This document shows positions 1 to 11,618 of a stretch of 64,000 nucleotides of DNA, piece after piece; position 1 is the stretch's first letter; each line of letters starts with the position of its first letter. Under the pieces are notes generated by a model. The model was not told where the DNA came from. It did no database searches and saw only the letters and a list, made by a program, of their open reading frames with translations. Both the position numbers and the translations under genes were made by a program. Source of the DNA: Enoplosus armatus (taxonomy: Eukaryota > Chordata > Actinopteri > Centrarchiformes > Enoplosidae); assembly GCF_043641665.1 (NCBI RefSeq), contig NC_092180.1:13819891-13883890 (forward strand), given 5' to 3'.

Positions 1-2266
1 AGAAAATGTAATTCTCTCAAGAGCAGTTTATTTTTTGAAACCCATTGTTTATTCTGAAAGACCATGAGGAGCCATCATTGCATTGTCCTCTAACAGCTTT
101 TATTTGACAGAGGGAAGCAGTGAGAGAAGAGAGAGAGTGAGAGTGAAAGAGAGAAAAAACCTTGAAGCCTTTCAAATGCAAAGACCGCTCCTATAGAGTC
201 CTCGAATTGATGGCCCCAAAGAGGTTTAAAAGACCTTTCACCTCTATTCAAGTCCCCAGTCTTTGCCTACTTGATGACATAGGAAAACACTACGGTATCA
301 CAGTGGTAAGGAGCTGAACCCAATAAAAGGGGTCAGGTTTCTGAATCCCCCCATTCTGCTTGGCCCAATCGCTGCTCGCGCCCATCAAGCGGAGGCCCAA
401 ACAACTGATGCTAATTGATTCCCATGGTGTGGCTGAAGTCAATTCTCTTTAGCAGTTTAGTGGCTGGGGGTCATGCAAAGTGGCCCCAGCTGGGGGGCAG
501 GGGGGACACAGCACTCAAACTGCCAGCTTGAATCAACAGCACTTCCTAAACATCTTCAATGTTAAAACAAACACGCAAACAAGTTGACTAGAACGGTCAA
601 AAAGACGTGGACACGCACCATTCACGGCTTCTCTGGACCGGTTTGCACTTGTTTTACTTTTTATATAAATATGTATTCTGGTGCAGTCACATGCTGACAA
701 TGTTAAGCAAAACAAATTACAGACAGTACAAATAAACATCTGAACGACAAACCTTTTACATAATTAATGAGCTAAAACACCCATACAATCTATTTAAACA
801 GAAACAACTTCCTGGAGTATAAATCGATGCGACCAGAAACCAAAACATCACAGAATCAGAGCAGAAAAACTTAAGAGAGAGCACAGAGGTGAAAGCATAT
901 TTTCTCCAATTGCACAGGAGGCTGTGTTGTCATCCGTCTGAGGCAGTGAGAACAAGTTTTCAATGGAGTGGGCAAACTGAAAAGGACTAAACTTCACTCC
1001 AAGCTAAGCCAGAGCGGGAGGTGGGGGAGGAGGGGAAAAATATAGCTCCTTTAAAGAGCTGGAGGTTAAGAAGAATGCCTTTCAGCCCCCCCCCCCCCCC
1101 CCCCCCCCCCCCTCTCCTCTCCCAAATTACATGTCTACACCCCTGCCATGGCCAATAGACTGCTTAATGTTGACCTGAAAGCATAGCGGGGGAGTTAAGG
1201 AATCAACACACTTAAGACCTGTGTTACTGAAAGATAGAAATAATGAACAGGAGCAGTTTAGGTTTAAATCATGTCAGCACAGCTCAACAGCAGAAATAAC
1301 TTTGATATTAATGTAGAGGCCAAAGAAATATGGTGTTACAGGGAAATATATGCAACGAAAAGCTGATGATTTTCTTTCAACAAATGTTATCTCAAGAGAC
1401 TATACGATAGTTATAGTTTCGGACAGTCAAAGTGCAACGACCCCATTCTTCAGTGGTTCAAAAGACACACTTGACAAGTTGTGTGAGGTTTCCTAAAGAT
1501 CTGGGTCTAGATCAGATTCAAACATGTTCAACACTGGTGGCAGACGGGTGCATATATCCAACAAAGCGCATACACTGTGAATAAATATTTAGACATCTCA
1601 ACAGAAGAAAGGCACCAGTTTCCTCTCACTGATATTAAGACGGTGTGCAGCAGTAAGCAAACTTACTGTGAGGCCCGAAATTAGGGGCGCACGGTCCCAA
1701 CAGCCAGAGAAAACACATGTCAGCCTTCGGCTCTCTAACACTGACAGTGTGCGGTCTTATTTAATGAACATTTTCTCCATCACAGGTTGTATATAAAACC
1801 CAACTGAGAGGCAGCAGCTACCAGGAGACCTGCCATCAGCCCTCATGTTACACTCTTATCCCGGGGAGATGCTGGAAGATCTCACAGCTTTGGAGGCCCA
1901 ACAACAGTCTCTCTGTTCCTCCATGCGAGCTCGCTCTCTCCCTCCAACTAGCTCATTACAGCATGTCTGCAAACCAAATATGGCACTCATCTGGCCAACA
2001 CCTGCTCCAAATCCAATCATTAAACCAGCCTGTCTAAATATATCTCACTAGCATGGACCATTTCAATTGCTTAAAGACATGACTGTGAGTCTACTGTGTG
2101 TACAGGGACCAGTCAGAGTCATTGCTGCCTTGTGTGTAACAACAGTAGTTGGATCTGTGCTCTTGAGAGATGAAAAGCATCCACATAAATGATGCCTGGA
2201 TGAATGTCCTGACCTTTAACATGGTTTCTGTATTGAATAACAAGTAAATACATAAACCAAACTCAC
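1..2266 (-). other. scube2: SCUBE2 intron 16 (partial)
   Basis: No coding exon of the expected Cys-rich repeats is visible here, so this is intronic. It contains a 27-base C homopolymer at 1086-1112 (poly-G in the transcript), CT/GA-rich patches near 120-160, and a moderately GC-rich stretch at about 340-510 free of simple repeats. I see no gene in it. Confidence 0.7.
1086..1112. repeat. 27-bp poly-C / poly-G tract
   Basis: Uninterrupted run of 27 C on the plus strand inside the SCUBE2 intron, so poly-G in the pre-mRNA. The exact length may be unreliable, because such tracts are prone to sequencing error. Confidence 0.95.
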
Positions 2267-5200
2267 CACATTTCCTGCCCACCAGCACCTGTCCCGCCAC
2301 ACAGTGCCCTGGCAGTTCTGCCGGCTGGCCCAGACTCTTGCCGAGCTCATAGTCAGACCCGGCAAAGTGGAGGTGGAACTGTTCCCGGTTGATAGACTTC
2401 CTCAGGGTCCTGATGGTCTTCCTGAGCCTCTTCTCTGAGCGTCGGCGCACGCAGTTCAGGTCACAGCTCTCTGCTGAGAGAGGCACTTGATACCGCAACT
2501 GTTTCCACAGCAAAATGTCACGTCCCACACCTATCGTAAATGGTACATTCATGCCTGGATGCTCACATGCTTACCTAGACATTCACACAAATGCACCATC
2601 AAGTCAGGGGAAAAGCAATCTAGGTCACCACTTATGAAGAATTCATGGAAATAAAACAAAAACACCTCAATTCTGAGTCCCAACCTAAAGCCCACCACCA
2701 TAGCCAAGTCAAAACAGGAGATACTTTAACAGTTTGGTTTGTTTAGTGACGAACAGACAGCAGCGAAAGAAGGATGGAGAACAAGAAGCAAAGGTCGCAG
2801 GCAGGCAGAGAGGAAGCGCAGAGAGACCAACCTGTTACCTCCTCTAGGTTCACATCCAGCTCAAACTCAGCTGTTATCGAGGAGCCGTCATCCTCGCCAG
2901 CTTTCCTGCCATGTCGGCTGCGCGTTCGCTGTCCGGACGAGGTGCAGCGCAGGCTCACATAGCTGAACTGGACGTTTTCAGTGAAGAGGAACCTGCTATC
3001 TGTGGACATGGGAGACAACCAACCCCCCCCCCCAGCCAGCAGACACACACAAACAACACAGACAATCGCACAATATCATAGACAGTATTACAGAAAAGAA
3101 ACAAGTAATTTAATGTTGAAAACAAATGCCACTCCATACACAGAAAGTTTAAAAAAGTCCTTATAAGCAGTTAATTTGATAATTTCTTGTCATGTAGATT
3201 AGAAAGCTGAAAAAAGGATGTTATGTCACAGTGACAATTTAATTTATTTGAAACAATTATATGCCCTTTCACTGTGACTGTGAGGGATGTAAAAGACCAT
3301 GCCGAAGCCCTTTGGAGAAGCAAAATAATCCTACAATCGGAAACCCATTTGATTGATGGCTAGGTCAGACCCAACTGAAAGGCATGCTATGGCTAATTAC
3401 ATCCTCCCCTGTCACTGCCAGACAAAGTGCTGCGCTGAGACATTCAAGACACTCAAAACCACATCACTTTCCCCACAAATTTCTTTCACATTTGCCTTTG
3501 GTTTTTGGTTTACTTTGAAGCAGCCTTCAGGTCTGCTTTATCTTCTAAAGATTGTGGCTTCAGATGCTGGCAGTTCTTGGTAAACCCCAAAATGTTTTTT
3601 AACCAGTAACATGAAGGAGCTGTAATTTTAATCCTTGTCTATCTGTAATCTAAGTCTTGTGTTTGGAGGCATTGTTATGCTTGTTGTGTGGCAACCTCTG
3701 TACCTGAGTGTGCTGAGTTAAAGCTCTCCTTGAGTTTCTCCTGACTGCGTTTTAAGTTGCATTTTGCAGTGCCAGACTTAAAAGTGGCTGTGGTCTTAAT
3801 GCGTGGAACACTGGCCATTTCTGGACCTGCAGGACAGATAAACAGAAAACCTTTTGATCTACTTATGCATCAACAGAAAACGAGGAAAGCATGAGTTGTT
3901 CCTGAGTTGCTGTTTCGTGTGGCAGAGTGGAAAGATAGATGTACATCTGGGATGTTTTGTACTTGCCTAAGCAATGCAAGCCACTGTTGTTCTTTTGTGC
4001 GTCAGCCAGGCAGGGCAGAGGCATTCCACAGGTCACCGTGTAGGAATCCTCCGTCCCTGAAAACACACAAGAGGCCGTGACACACAGACCAACACAGACA
4101 AAAGTTAAGGCCACAAAAGTCAGAGAGAGCAAACAGCATGCAGCATGTAGGAACACGAACAGTCACTCTGCACACCGATGTTGACGACTACTACATCTAG
4201 AACAGCGTGACTTACTGACTTATCCCATTAGCATCCAATCCAATTTATTTTATTTATAAAGCATATTTTTTTAAAAGGATTTATGATTTAGCCGTGCTGC
4301 ATCAGGAGATACCTGACCTGTCCTGTACCATGCTGTTTTGGATAAAACATGTTGTTGAAGTCACTGTTCTTATTATTCTCGGTACATATAGGAGCCTCAT
4401 TGTTAGCTATGCTTTGTCAGTGCTCCATTGAAGTCCATTCACCCCTTGCAATGTTTCAAACTAACGTGTGAACCAAAATTCTCCACAAATCAAGTAGAAA
4501 ATGAATACTAGTGGCTACATCAACAACTGACTGGATTAAACAACACTTTCTGCAGCTGCTTCACACTGACAGCCCTCCAGCAGCCACCTCCTCACTTCAT
4601 GCCTGCTATTAGTTTTTGTCAAATGTTTTGGTCCAATTCCATTTTGGTGTTGGAAAATGTGAATCAGTGATCACTCGATGTCACCTGTCACCACTAGGTT
4701 TCCACAGCACAGCAGCAACTTGAAGGACGTTTTGTGGAGGACTGATTCAGATTGTTGAACCGCTGGAAGGATTTCAAGCTAAAATGGCTGTACGTTCATT
4801 TGCAGAATCTGTTTCTGTTTGAAACATAGCATGAGTGAAACTGACCTCATTACAGCTGTGAAAGTGTAGCACATGGGAGCAGAACAGTGATGCTTTCATC
4901 TGTTTGATGAATAATAAGAGCAGGAAAATATGCAGGGGTGTAACAGAACTGACAGTAACCTCTATGTTATGCAAGAGCTAGTGTGTGCGCAGCAGTTCAG
5001 CAGGTCAGCTTTGGTTCATGAGAATAAAACACTTGAAAAGAAGACGGATCTGCAGGTGAAGTGATTTGACATGATTATGGTAATTATACCAAATCATTTC
5101 CTCTGCAGTACTTGTCAGATGGAAATACAGTTAGACCAGGTTGTAATCACACCAGGTCATCTTGGCAGGTAAATCATGCTATATGGAGATCTGATTCAAC

Positions 5201-8200
5201 CAACTCACCACTGCTGATATGAACTTGGGACTGGCATGTCAGGAAGCAGCGGTCCCCTCCTTCCTGTTTACTACAGTTCAAGGTGGGTTTAGAGGGGGGT
5301 TTTGCAGGTGGTAAACCATCAGCCTCTAGATAGAAACCACAACAAAACTCCAAGGTAAAGAAGAAAACACTTTTGACTGTAACAAGTAGGAAGAGACACA
5401 TGAAGATGAGGCACAAAAAGTCCAACATCATCATTGCATTTTGGATGTTTTACTCAAGCAAAAGAAAACCAAGTGACAGAGAATTAAAGAGAAGAAGAGA
5501 ACAGAATTGAAAGTATCTCCTGTTTTTGTCCCCCAAGTTTTAGTCTAAAATGTGGGATGTCATACAATTTCCAAAGAGACACGACAGCAGCACTCAACAG
5601 ATGTGCCTCTCATATAGTAAGAGGCACTGGCTTACCAATGCAATCCTTTTTGTTCCAGTGTAGCTTATAGCCAGGATGGCAAAAGCATTCAAATCCACCC
5701 ATGGTGTTCTCACAACCCTGCTCACAGCCGCCATTGTTCACACTGCATTCATTTATATCTGAGAGGAAAAGGGAAAACCATTATTATAATGACAGAGTCC
5801 ATTTTTCCAACACATCAATGAGTAAGTACTCATTGATGATTGTACTGTTTGTATGCTTTTTGAGCCTAACACATCTCTAAATTGAGCACTTGTGTGTTAC
5901 ACTCAAGTTGTTATGTGTAGTTCCCTCCACCCAACGCAGACTCACCTCCGCAGTGGGCCAGTCCATACATGGTGTAGCCTTTGTTGCACAGACATTGAAA
6001 ACCACCGGGGGAGTTCACACATGTGTGATCACATGTCCGCTCAAAAAAACACTCATCTATATCTGTAATCAGAATCAGACAGATGACATAATAGCAGGGC
6101 AGTCAGCTGCAATCTTCATCAGGAGGGATTTCCCACACACAGACACACATTTTGCATTTGATCCTGAATTTTCCCACTCAGTGAAGCGTGACGTGTGCAG
6201 TGCGCTATATCAGGTAAAATAGCTTTTAATAGTAATTAGAAGTAAAAATATAAGGCAGAGTTTCATTGAGACACCTTAAATTGAAGTGTAATTGCATCAG
6301 TTCAGCATTATTAACGGCATAGACCCTGTTATCAAAAATCTAAAAACGAGAAAGGAAGCTGGTATCACTCTCACAGAGACTGATAGGTCTTTTAATACAC
6401 AATATAACACAAATAAATAGCTAGATCCTGTCTTTTTTATCTACAACTCACTAATGTCCGCTAGTGACTGTCCAGAGTTTGAATAAAACAATTCAAAGAG
6501 CCGTTTCTACCTTGACAAGAACGCTCATCTGTCAGCAGCTTGAAGCCTTTTCTGCAGTTGCACTCGAAGCTGCCGATGGTGTTCCTGCAGAAGTGATCGC
6601 AACCGCCGTTGTGCAGCTCACACTCGTCAATATCTGTGGGAAACAGGTGACACACTTTAGCTTCTTGTACAAATCAACTAAGCTAAATCATCGTTTCAAT
6701 AGACCCCTCCTCTCTGTGGAGGTTTTTTTGACTGACCTTTGCATGTTTTTCCATCCGGCTGCAGTGTGAAGCCAATGGGGCAGCTACAGCGCACACCTGT
6801 GGATGTGTCCTTACAGGTGCAGTCGCAACCCCCATTATTCACCGCACATGTTTCTGAAATTACAACACAACAAAGTGGACGTATGTGAAAAATGGTACGT
6901 TACTTCTCAATGTCAGATACTAGATTCTTAGTAAAACTTTGTCACCATTGTGCAGTAAAAAGAGCTGGACTATGGAGTCGATGTAATATTACAAATATAC
7001 TGTTTAATACTGTTTTAAACATTTATAAATGCTGATTAGGCTTACTTTAACAACTTGTATTATTTTTAACACAGGACAAGACTCCCAGATCTCAAGTGTT
7101 AGCCACGTAGTCGGTAAAGTGCCAAAGATATTATGTTTTACATGTATCGAGCGACCCAGAATCACACAGCTGATAAATACTAACTATACAAGAAAAGATT
7201 CACACTCTGACTTCCCAAATGGAAGGAAAACGTGAAATGTACCACACTGTCACAAATGCATATTTTGCAGGGGGAAGTGGGGGCGAGAAAGCGAGTGCGC
7301 AGTCATTTCACAGTTTGCTCAAAAGACTGAGGAATGCATTGGTTTACTAGACATTAGTTCTCTCCCCTGTTTAACACCCCTGAGAGGTTCCTGGCAGCTC
7401 AACACGCCGTCACGTAAAACACAAGCTGTTCGCCTCTGAATGTAGGAGTGTAATTATTACCCATTAACAGTCTTCGTTTGACCCGTTTGTCCACCTCAGT
7501 AAAGGATGTGGCGTTGTGGTCTGAGGACTCGGTGGTGGCTTCATCTCGTTCTGTGACACACAAAACGAATAGAGTAAGAATTGGTTCACAAATTCCCCAC
7601 ATTTACTAAATTACACAAGCACCGTGAGTTTCCTACTGACTCCAGCTCTGGCTGTTTGTGTTCGTCATCCTTTCAGTAACCAGATGCATGTTTACACTTG
7701 AGATCTTTGGCTTGTAGTGGCTTGGTGTGCGTCAGATAACACACCAGATCAGTAAAGTGAATCTGGAGAGACAACATCGCAGTGCTACGCCTGGACCTCA
7801 CACACACACTGCTGCTGGAGGGAGAGATATTACCCAATATCTGACGGCTGATCCTTATCATTCTTAACCATTGTGTGGAAAAATGCACACTGCCTAAATA
7901 GACAACTGACAGGGAGATGTTTCCAGTTACTGTGTTTACATTCATTCATCAAGATAGCCTCTGCATTATTAAAGGAACAAAGACCAACATACTGTAAGCT
8001 ACTCCTGGAATGTGCTGGATTTGAGCTGAGGTCTAGTTTTATTATAGTCTGGACAGAAATTACAATTAGAAAAAACTGCTATCAGGAACAAGAACCCAAA
8101 ACATCTGTCATCTCGATCCTGTTTAAATATATGTAAAAACAACCAGCGAACACTGACGGACGGTTGTGGTTTATGTGCCAAGAAATATGACAGATGCACA

Positions 8201-11200
8201 GAAAAATGACTTTAACGTCCAGTCTGCCTGTTTCGCTTTACGTTGTTAAAGTCATCTTATTCTACACTTTCAGATAGCATAATGTACACTAGCTTCGAAC
8301 CAAGGACTCAAAAAACTCAAGGTCCACTTACCAACGATCTACGAGATTTCAACCACATCTCACGGTCTTGCTCAGACCTCCATCCACTGAGGAAGACCGT
8401 GAGATCAGAAAAAGCTGGTAAGTGGACCTGTTTCCAAGGTCAAGAATTACATTTTGGATCTCTTTAGAATTTGCAATAATGTTGTGTGAGTTTGAACAAT
8501 GTTTGGCTGCACTGCATGAGTTTGAAATTGGTCAGTTGGATTAAAAGACAATATATGGCTGCACACCCATCCGAGGATTAAAATCTGCTTTTAAAGGGGT
8601 ATTAAAAATGGATGTGAGAATGTTCAAGATGACAGAAAATTACCAAAAACGTGTATTAGTGCATAACGTACATACATTATGTCTTACATGGTTTTATATT
8701 CCCCTTGTTAAACAACAACTGAGTCTACAAACAGTGCGCTTACCTACACACGACCTCTTGTCAGGTTGCAAGGTGTACCTGATGTGACACCTGCATATGG
8801 GGCCGTTCTCCGTGTCCTCGCAGGTGTGCTGGCAGCCTCCGTTGCCATGGTTACAGGTTACTGCAGGGGTCAACAACATGCAACCATAAGACCTTCAATC
8901 AGTGCAACATTTGAAGCCTGAAACTGTGCGTGCGTGACTTGGTAGGTGCGCAGTATGAAGTTAGATTCATGCCGTTGAGCACGTACAGATGCAGCCTCTC
9001 TGGTTCCTGGCCAGCTCGAACCCTGGACGACACTCACAGGCCACACCTCCTCTGGGTGTCTCTTTGCAGATGTGGGCGCAGCCGTGCTCCTTATTCATAC
9101 AGTTGAGGCCCTCTGGGATAGAAAGAGGGAGAGAGGTACACAATGAAACTCTCCTACAGTGACTGACCGGCTACACACAAAGGCACACATACTGAGAGAT
9201 TAGTCTGGCATCCTCAAAGACACTGATTGTTCTCACGCCTTACACAATCCAAAAACATCAACCGCTGTGTTATTTTTAACACTTCTACAGTGGGAAAGAA
9301 ACTTCTGTAAGCAGAAAAGGTTGCTCAAAAGTTCATGCCTTCCATGTAAAATGTAAGAGATGAGATGGAGCACCATTTATATAGATGGGTCACAGCTGAG
9401 TGGATAGGTCCACAGGATTTAAAAGGGGTTGTCAAGACCTGATGGAGTGGAAAGTACTCGCATTTAAGTTGACTTCAGTCAAGAAGACAAAACAAAGGCA
9501 CTTCAGACTAATCTGTGACACAGACCACATAGACCCGAGTGTTGCAGTTATTAACTTATTTTGTTCTCTGGGACACAGAGATCCTTTTCCCACAGCATGT
9601 TGCTGCTGCAGATAAAAGCTCAGTGACGAGAGCCAGCTTGAACCTGTCACCCCTCATTGTGCCGTCAATCTTACATTTGTATGTGAATATTGGGGACTTT
9701 GCTACATAATTCTCTGTCGTTTTTTCACGATTTAATACAATTAGCAGACACAAGCATCCACAAACACACGCAAATAATACTAACTCAAAACCTCTTTTAT
9801 AAATGAACAAGGCACTGTTTAAAATTGAACGTCCTTCAGACATTTTAAACTGCATTTAAATTTGTGGGAGTGCTACACAATATCTTCAATAACTCAAACT
9901 AATTGTACTTCAGGTGCAGTCCATCTGTGCTGTCGAGCTAATAGAGGGAGGCATGGCTGCTGTTTACAGAACAAGTGTGCATGTTGTACACTCACCCACA
10001 GAGCGGTGGATGCATGTGTGCTGGTTGTCACTGAGGAAGAAGCCTTCTTTGCAGCGGCACTCGTAGCTGCCCATGGTGTTGACACAAGTGTGTTGGCACC
10101 CACCATTGTTGAACTTACATTCATCCACATCTACAGGACAGTGGATTGATTGCATTGGTTATTAAACTCTGGAAAAGTATGCGTTATATTATTTTTTACA
10201 AATACAAATAAGTACATAAATCAAATAAGGCTGTTTTGCCCAGTGTTTACAAACGTTGCAGGTGAAAACAAAGCTTTTTCAAATCAAATTTCAGGCTTAA
10301 ATACTACAGTTTACCAAAGAGGGCTCAAGAAAATGGGGTTAGGGTTAGTTAGGGTTAATCTGAGTGAGTGTGAGAGACTCCACATCCAGCCCACACAAAC
10401 ATGAGCTCCTCACCATCAGAGCTGATGATTCAAGCTGATCTTACCGAGACAGTTATGTCCGTCATGTGCCAAATTGAATCCGTCATAACAAGTGCAGCGA
10501 TAATTGCCTGGTATATTGTTGCACTCATGTACACAGCCACCGTTGTACTCCAAGTCGCATTCATCAGTGTCTGAGAAGTAAACACCACATAAATTAATGT
10601 TCACCTACTGATCAAAACATTCAATGCAAAACATTTTCGTCTTTGAACAGTAAGAACAATAGGAGGATATATAGGGTCTATCTTAAATGAATATAGGAAG
10701 AATAGATGAGTACAGATATCACAAGTTGTGTGTTCTAGGAATTTAAAAGTTATGCCACAATAGATTAAAGAACGATACAATGGGGTAATTACAAACACGA
10801 AGTTAATATAACAGACATGTAACCTATCCAAATGCCACCCTGTATTAAAACATGTGCCTAAACATCCAAACTCTGTGATCCCACTTTGACACTTTGGTAA
10901 CCAGATAAGAATGTGAACCAAACATTACCTTCGCAGTGTTTTCCATCTCCTTTAAAGCCTGCTTTACACGTGCACTTGTATGAGCCTTGGGTAGTCTGAC
11001 AAATAGCATCAATGTGACAGCCATCACTTCCCTCTGCACATGGATCTCCTGAAATCCATATGGGATCTTATAGGTCATGATTACCAAAACACATTCAAAT
11101 CGTCTAAAAAGTCAAATAGTATGACATTTACCACATATGCACATTTTTTGTGAGAATTCTGATTTAACTGACAAACACCAAAACATACATTCAACAACAA

Positions 11201-11618
11201 GTTGATAATAATAATAATAATAATAATAATAGTAGCCTGCAGTAGGAAATTTGAAAAATCCAGGGAGAATTAACCTGAAAGTTATAAGTTACATACAAAA
11301 CAAGACGTGTTTTACAAGTTTGTGTGTATAGGAAGCACATAAATCCCCACAGCAACGATCATTTTTATATCAGATAAACATTTATAAACTAAAAGAAAAC
11401 GTAAAAGTCACCACTGGGGAAACAACAAGAGCGCACTCCTGAAAGCGTGCGTAAAGAAGCACTCTCCACGACTGGAAAACACAACACACACACACACACA
11501 TGCATGCACACACACTCACTACAGTCCCACCTCGAATCTCTGGAAGCGCTGCGCTTTGGCGACTATTTAACAAGAGCAAAAACAAACAAAAGTCCCTTGC
11601 AGCCCAAATAGCTCCCAT
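2267..11618 (-). CDS. scube2: SCUBE2, 5' part: signal peptide, nine EGF modules and spacer (3' end off the window)
   Basis: Secreted or membrane-tethered glycoprotein of the SCUBE family; SCUBE2 helps release lipid-modified Hedgehog from producing cells together with Dispatched (known from the family). Exons in transcript order: 11531-11618, 10929-11048, 10445-10570, 9996-10130, 8987-9112, 8744-8860, 7461-7550, 6737-6853, 6511-6633, 5946-6062, 5636-5758, 5209-5325, 3967-4056, 3704-3826, 2832-2999, 2267-2470. Together they give about 661 residues in one frame. The ATG at 11618 starts a signal peptide with a FCLFLLLL core. EGF modules 1-9 cover about residues 30-427, interrupted after EGF5 by a 30-residue linker ending [10 protein letters not shown]. 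That linker is the SCUBE2 hallmark and argues against SCUBE1 or SCUBE3. The spacer follows from about residue 428, ending with the [20 protein letters not shown] segment. The C-terminal third (Cys-rich repeats, CUB) should lie left of position 1. Every exon from 2 to 16 is phase 1-1. Confidence 0.94.
3967..4056 (-). CDS. scube2: SCUBE2 spacer exon 13, spliced from a GC donor
   Basis: Encodes a spacer segment beginning [16 protein letters not shown] and ending SGLHCL. The acceptor is ordinary (TCAG|GG). The donor on the minus strand is TTAG|GCAAGT, that is GC instead of GT inside an otherwise perfect consensus, as is typical of genuine GC-AG introns. This choice keeps phase 1 into exon 14 (GPEMASVPR). 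The nearest GT donor, four bases on, would shift the frame. Confidence 0.88.
6737..6853 (-). CDS. scube2: SCUBE2 exon 8, EGF-like module 6 with an extra cysteine
   Basis: Encodes one EGF module beginning [10 protein letters not shown] and ending [12 protein letters not shown]. The six expected cysteines are present, plus a seventh in the segment GCDCTCKD, where the TGC codon is at 6819-6821. As I recall them, human SCUBE paralogues have a basic or polar residue at this place. A CpG transition from an arginine codon (CGC to TGC) would explain the change. Both splice sites are canonical and in phase 1. Confidence 0.9.
7461..7550 (-). CDS. scube2: SCUBE2 exon 7, inter-EGF linker with dibasic site
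   Basis: A 30-codon exon without cysteines between EGF5 and EGF6. It is acidic and Ser/Thr-rich ([17 protein letters not shown]), with one N-glycosylation sequon (NAT), and ends in [10 protein letters not shown]. The basic run at 7471-7488 contains R-V-K-R, which fits a furin-type R-X-K/R-R cleavage pattern. This linker distinguishes SCUBE2 from its paralogues. Confidence 0.9.
8320..8429. repeat. Nested inverted repeat (fold-back element) in SCUBE2 intron 6
   Basis: Outer arms AGGTCCACTTACCA (8320-8333) and its exact reverse complement (8416-8429). Inner arms ATCTCACGGTCTT (8357-8369) and its exact reverse complement (8393-8405). The two perfect arm pairs are nested in about 110 bp. This resembles a short fold-back MITE; family unknown. 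Confidence 0.8.
10335..10358 (+). repeat. Short telomere-like repeat
   Basis: Degenerate TTAGGG-type repeat (GGGTTAGGGTTAGTTAGGG core) in the SCUBE2 intron between exons 3 and 4. Only three to four units are present, so it could be chance or a small telomere-repair insertion. Confidence 0.6.
11204..11230. repeat. (ATA/TAA)n microsatellite
   Basis: About nine perfect trinucleotide units in SCUBE2 intron 1. Confidence 0.9.
11531..11618 (-). CDS. scube2: SCUBE2 coding exon 1 (signal peptide)
   Basis: Starts at the ATG at 11616-11618 (MGAIWAARD), followed by a hydrophobic core and a likely cleavage region near [11 protein letters not shown]. The donor reads GAG|GTGGGA on the minus strand. The exon ends in phase 1 and joins exon 2 to give ...PEIRGDPCAEG. 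An in-frame TTG lies five codons upstream (11633) but has no reason to be preferred over ATG. Confidence 0.85.

Noticed and set aside
340..510. Conserved non-coding element in the SCUBE2 intron
   Set aside because: The stretch looks less repetitive than its surroundings, but conservation cannot be judged from one sequence.
1..2266. Further SCUBE2 exons for the Cys-rich repeats
   Set aside because: No frame on the minus strand shows the expected CxxGTY-type repeats with splice sites, so the region is called intron.
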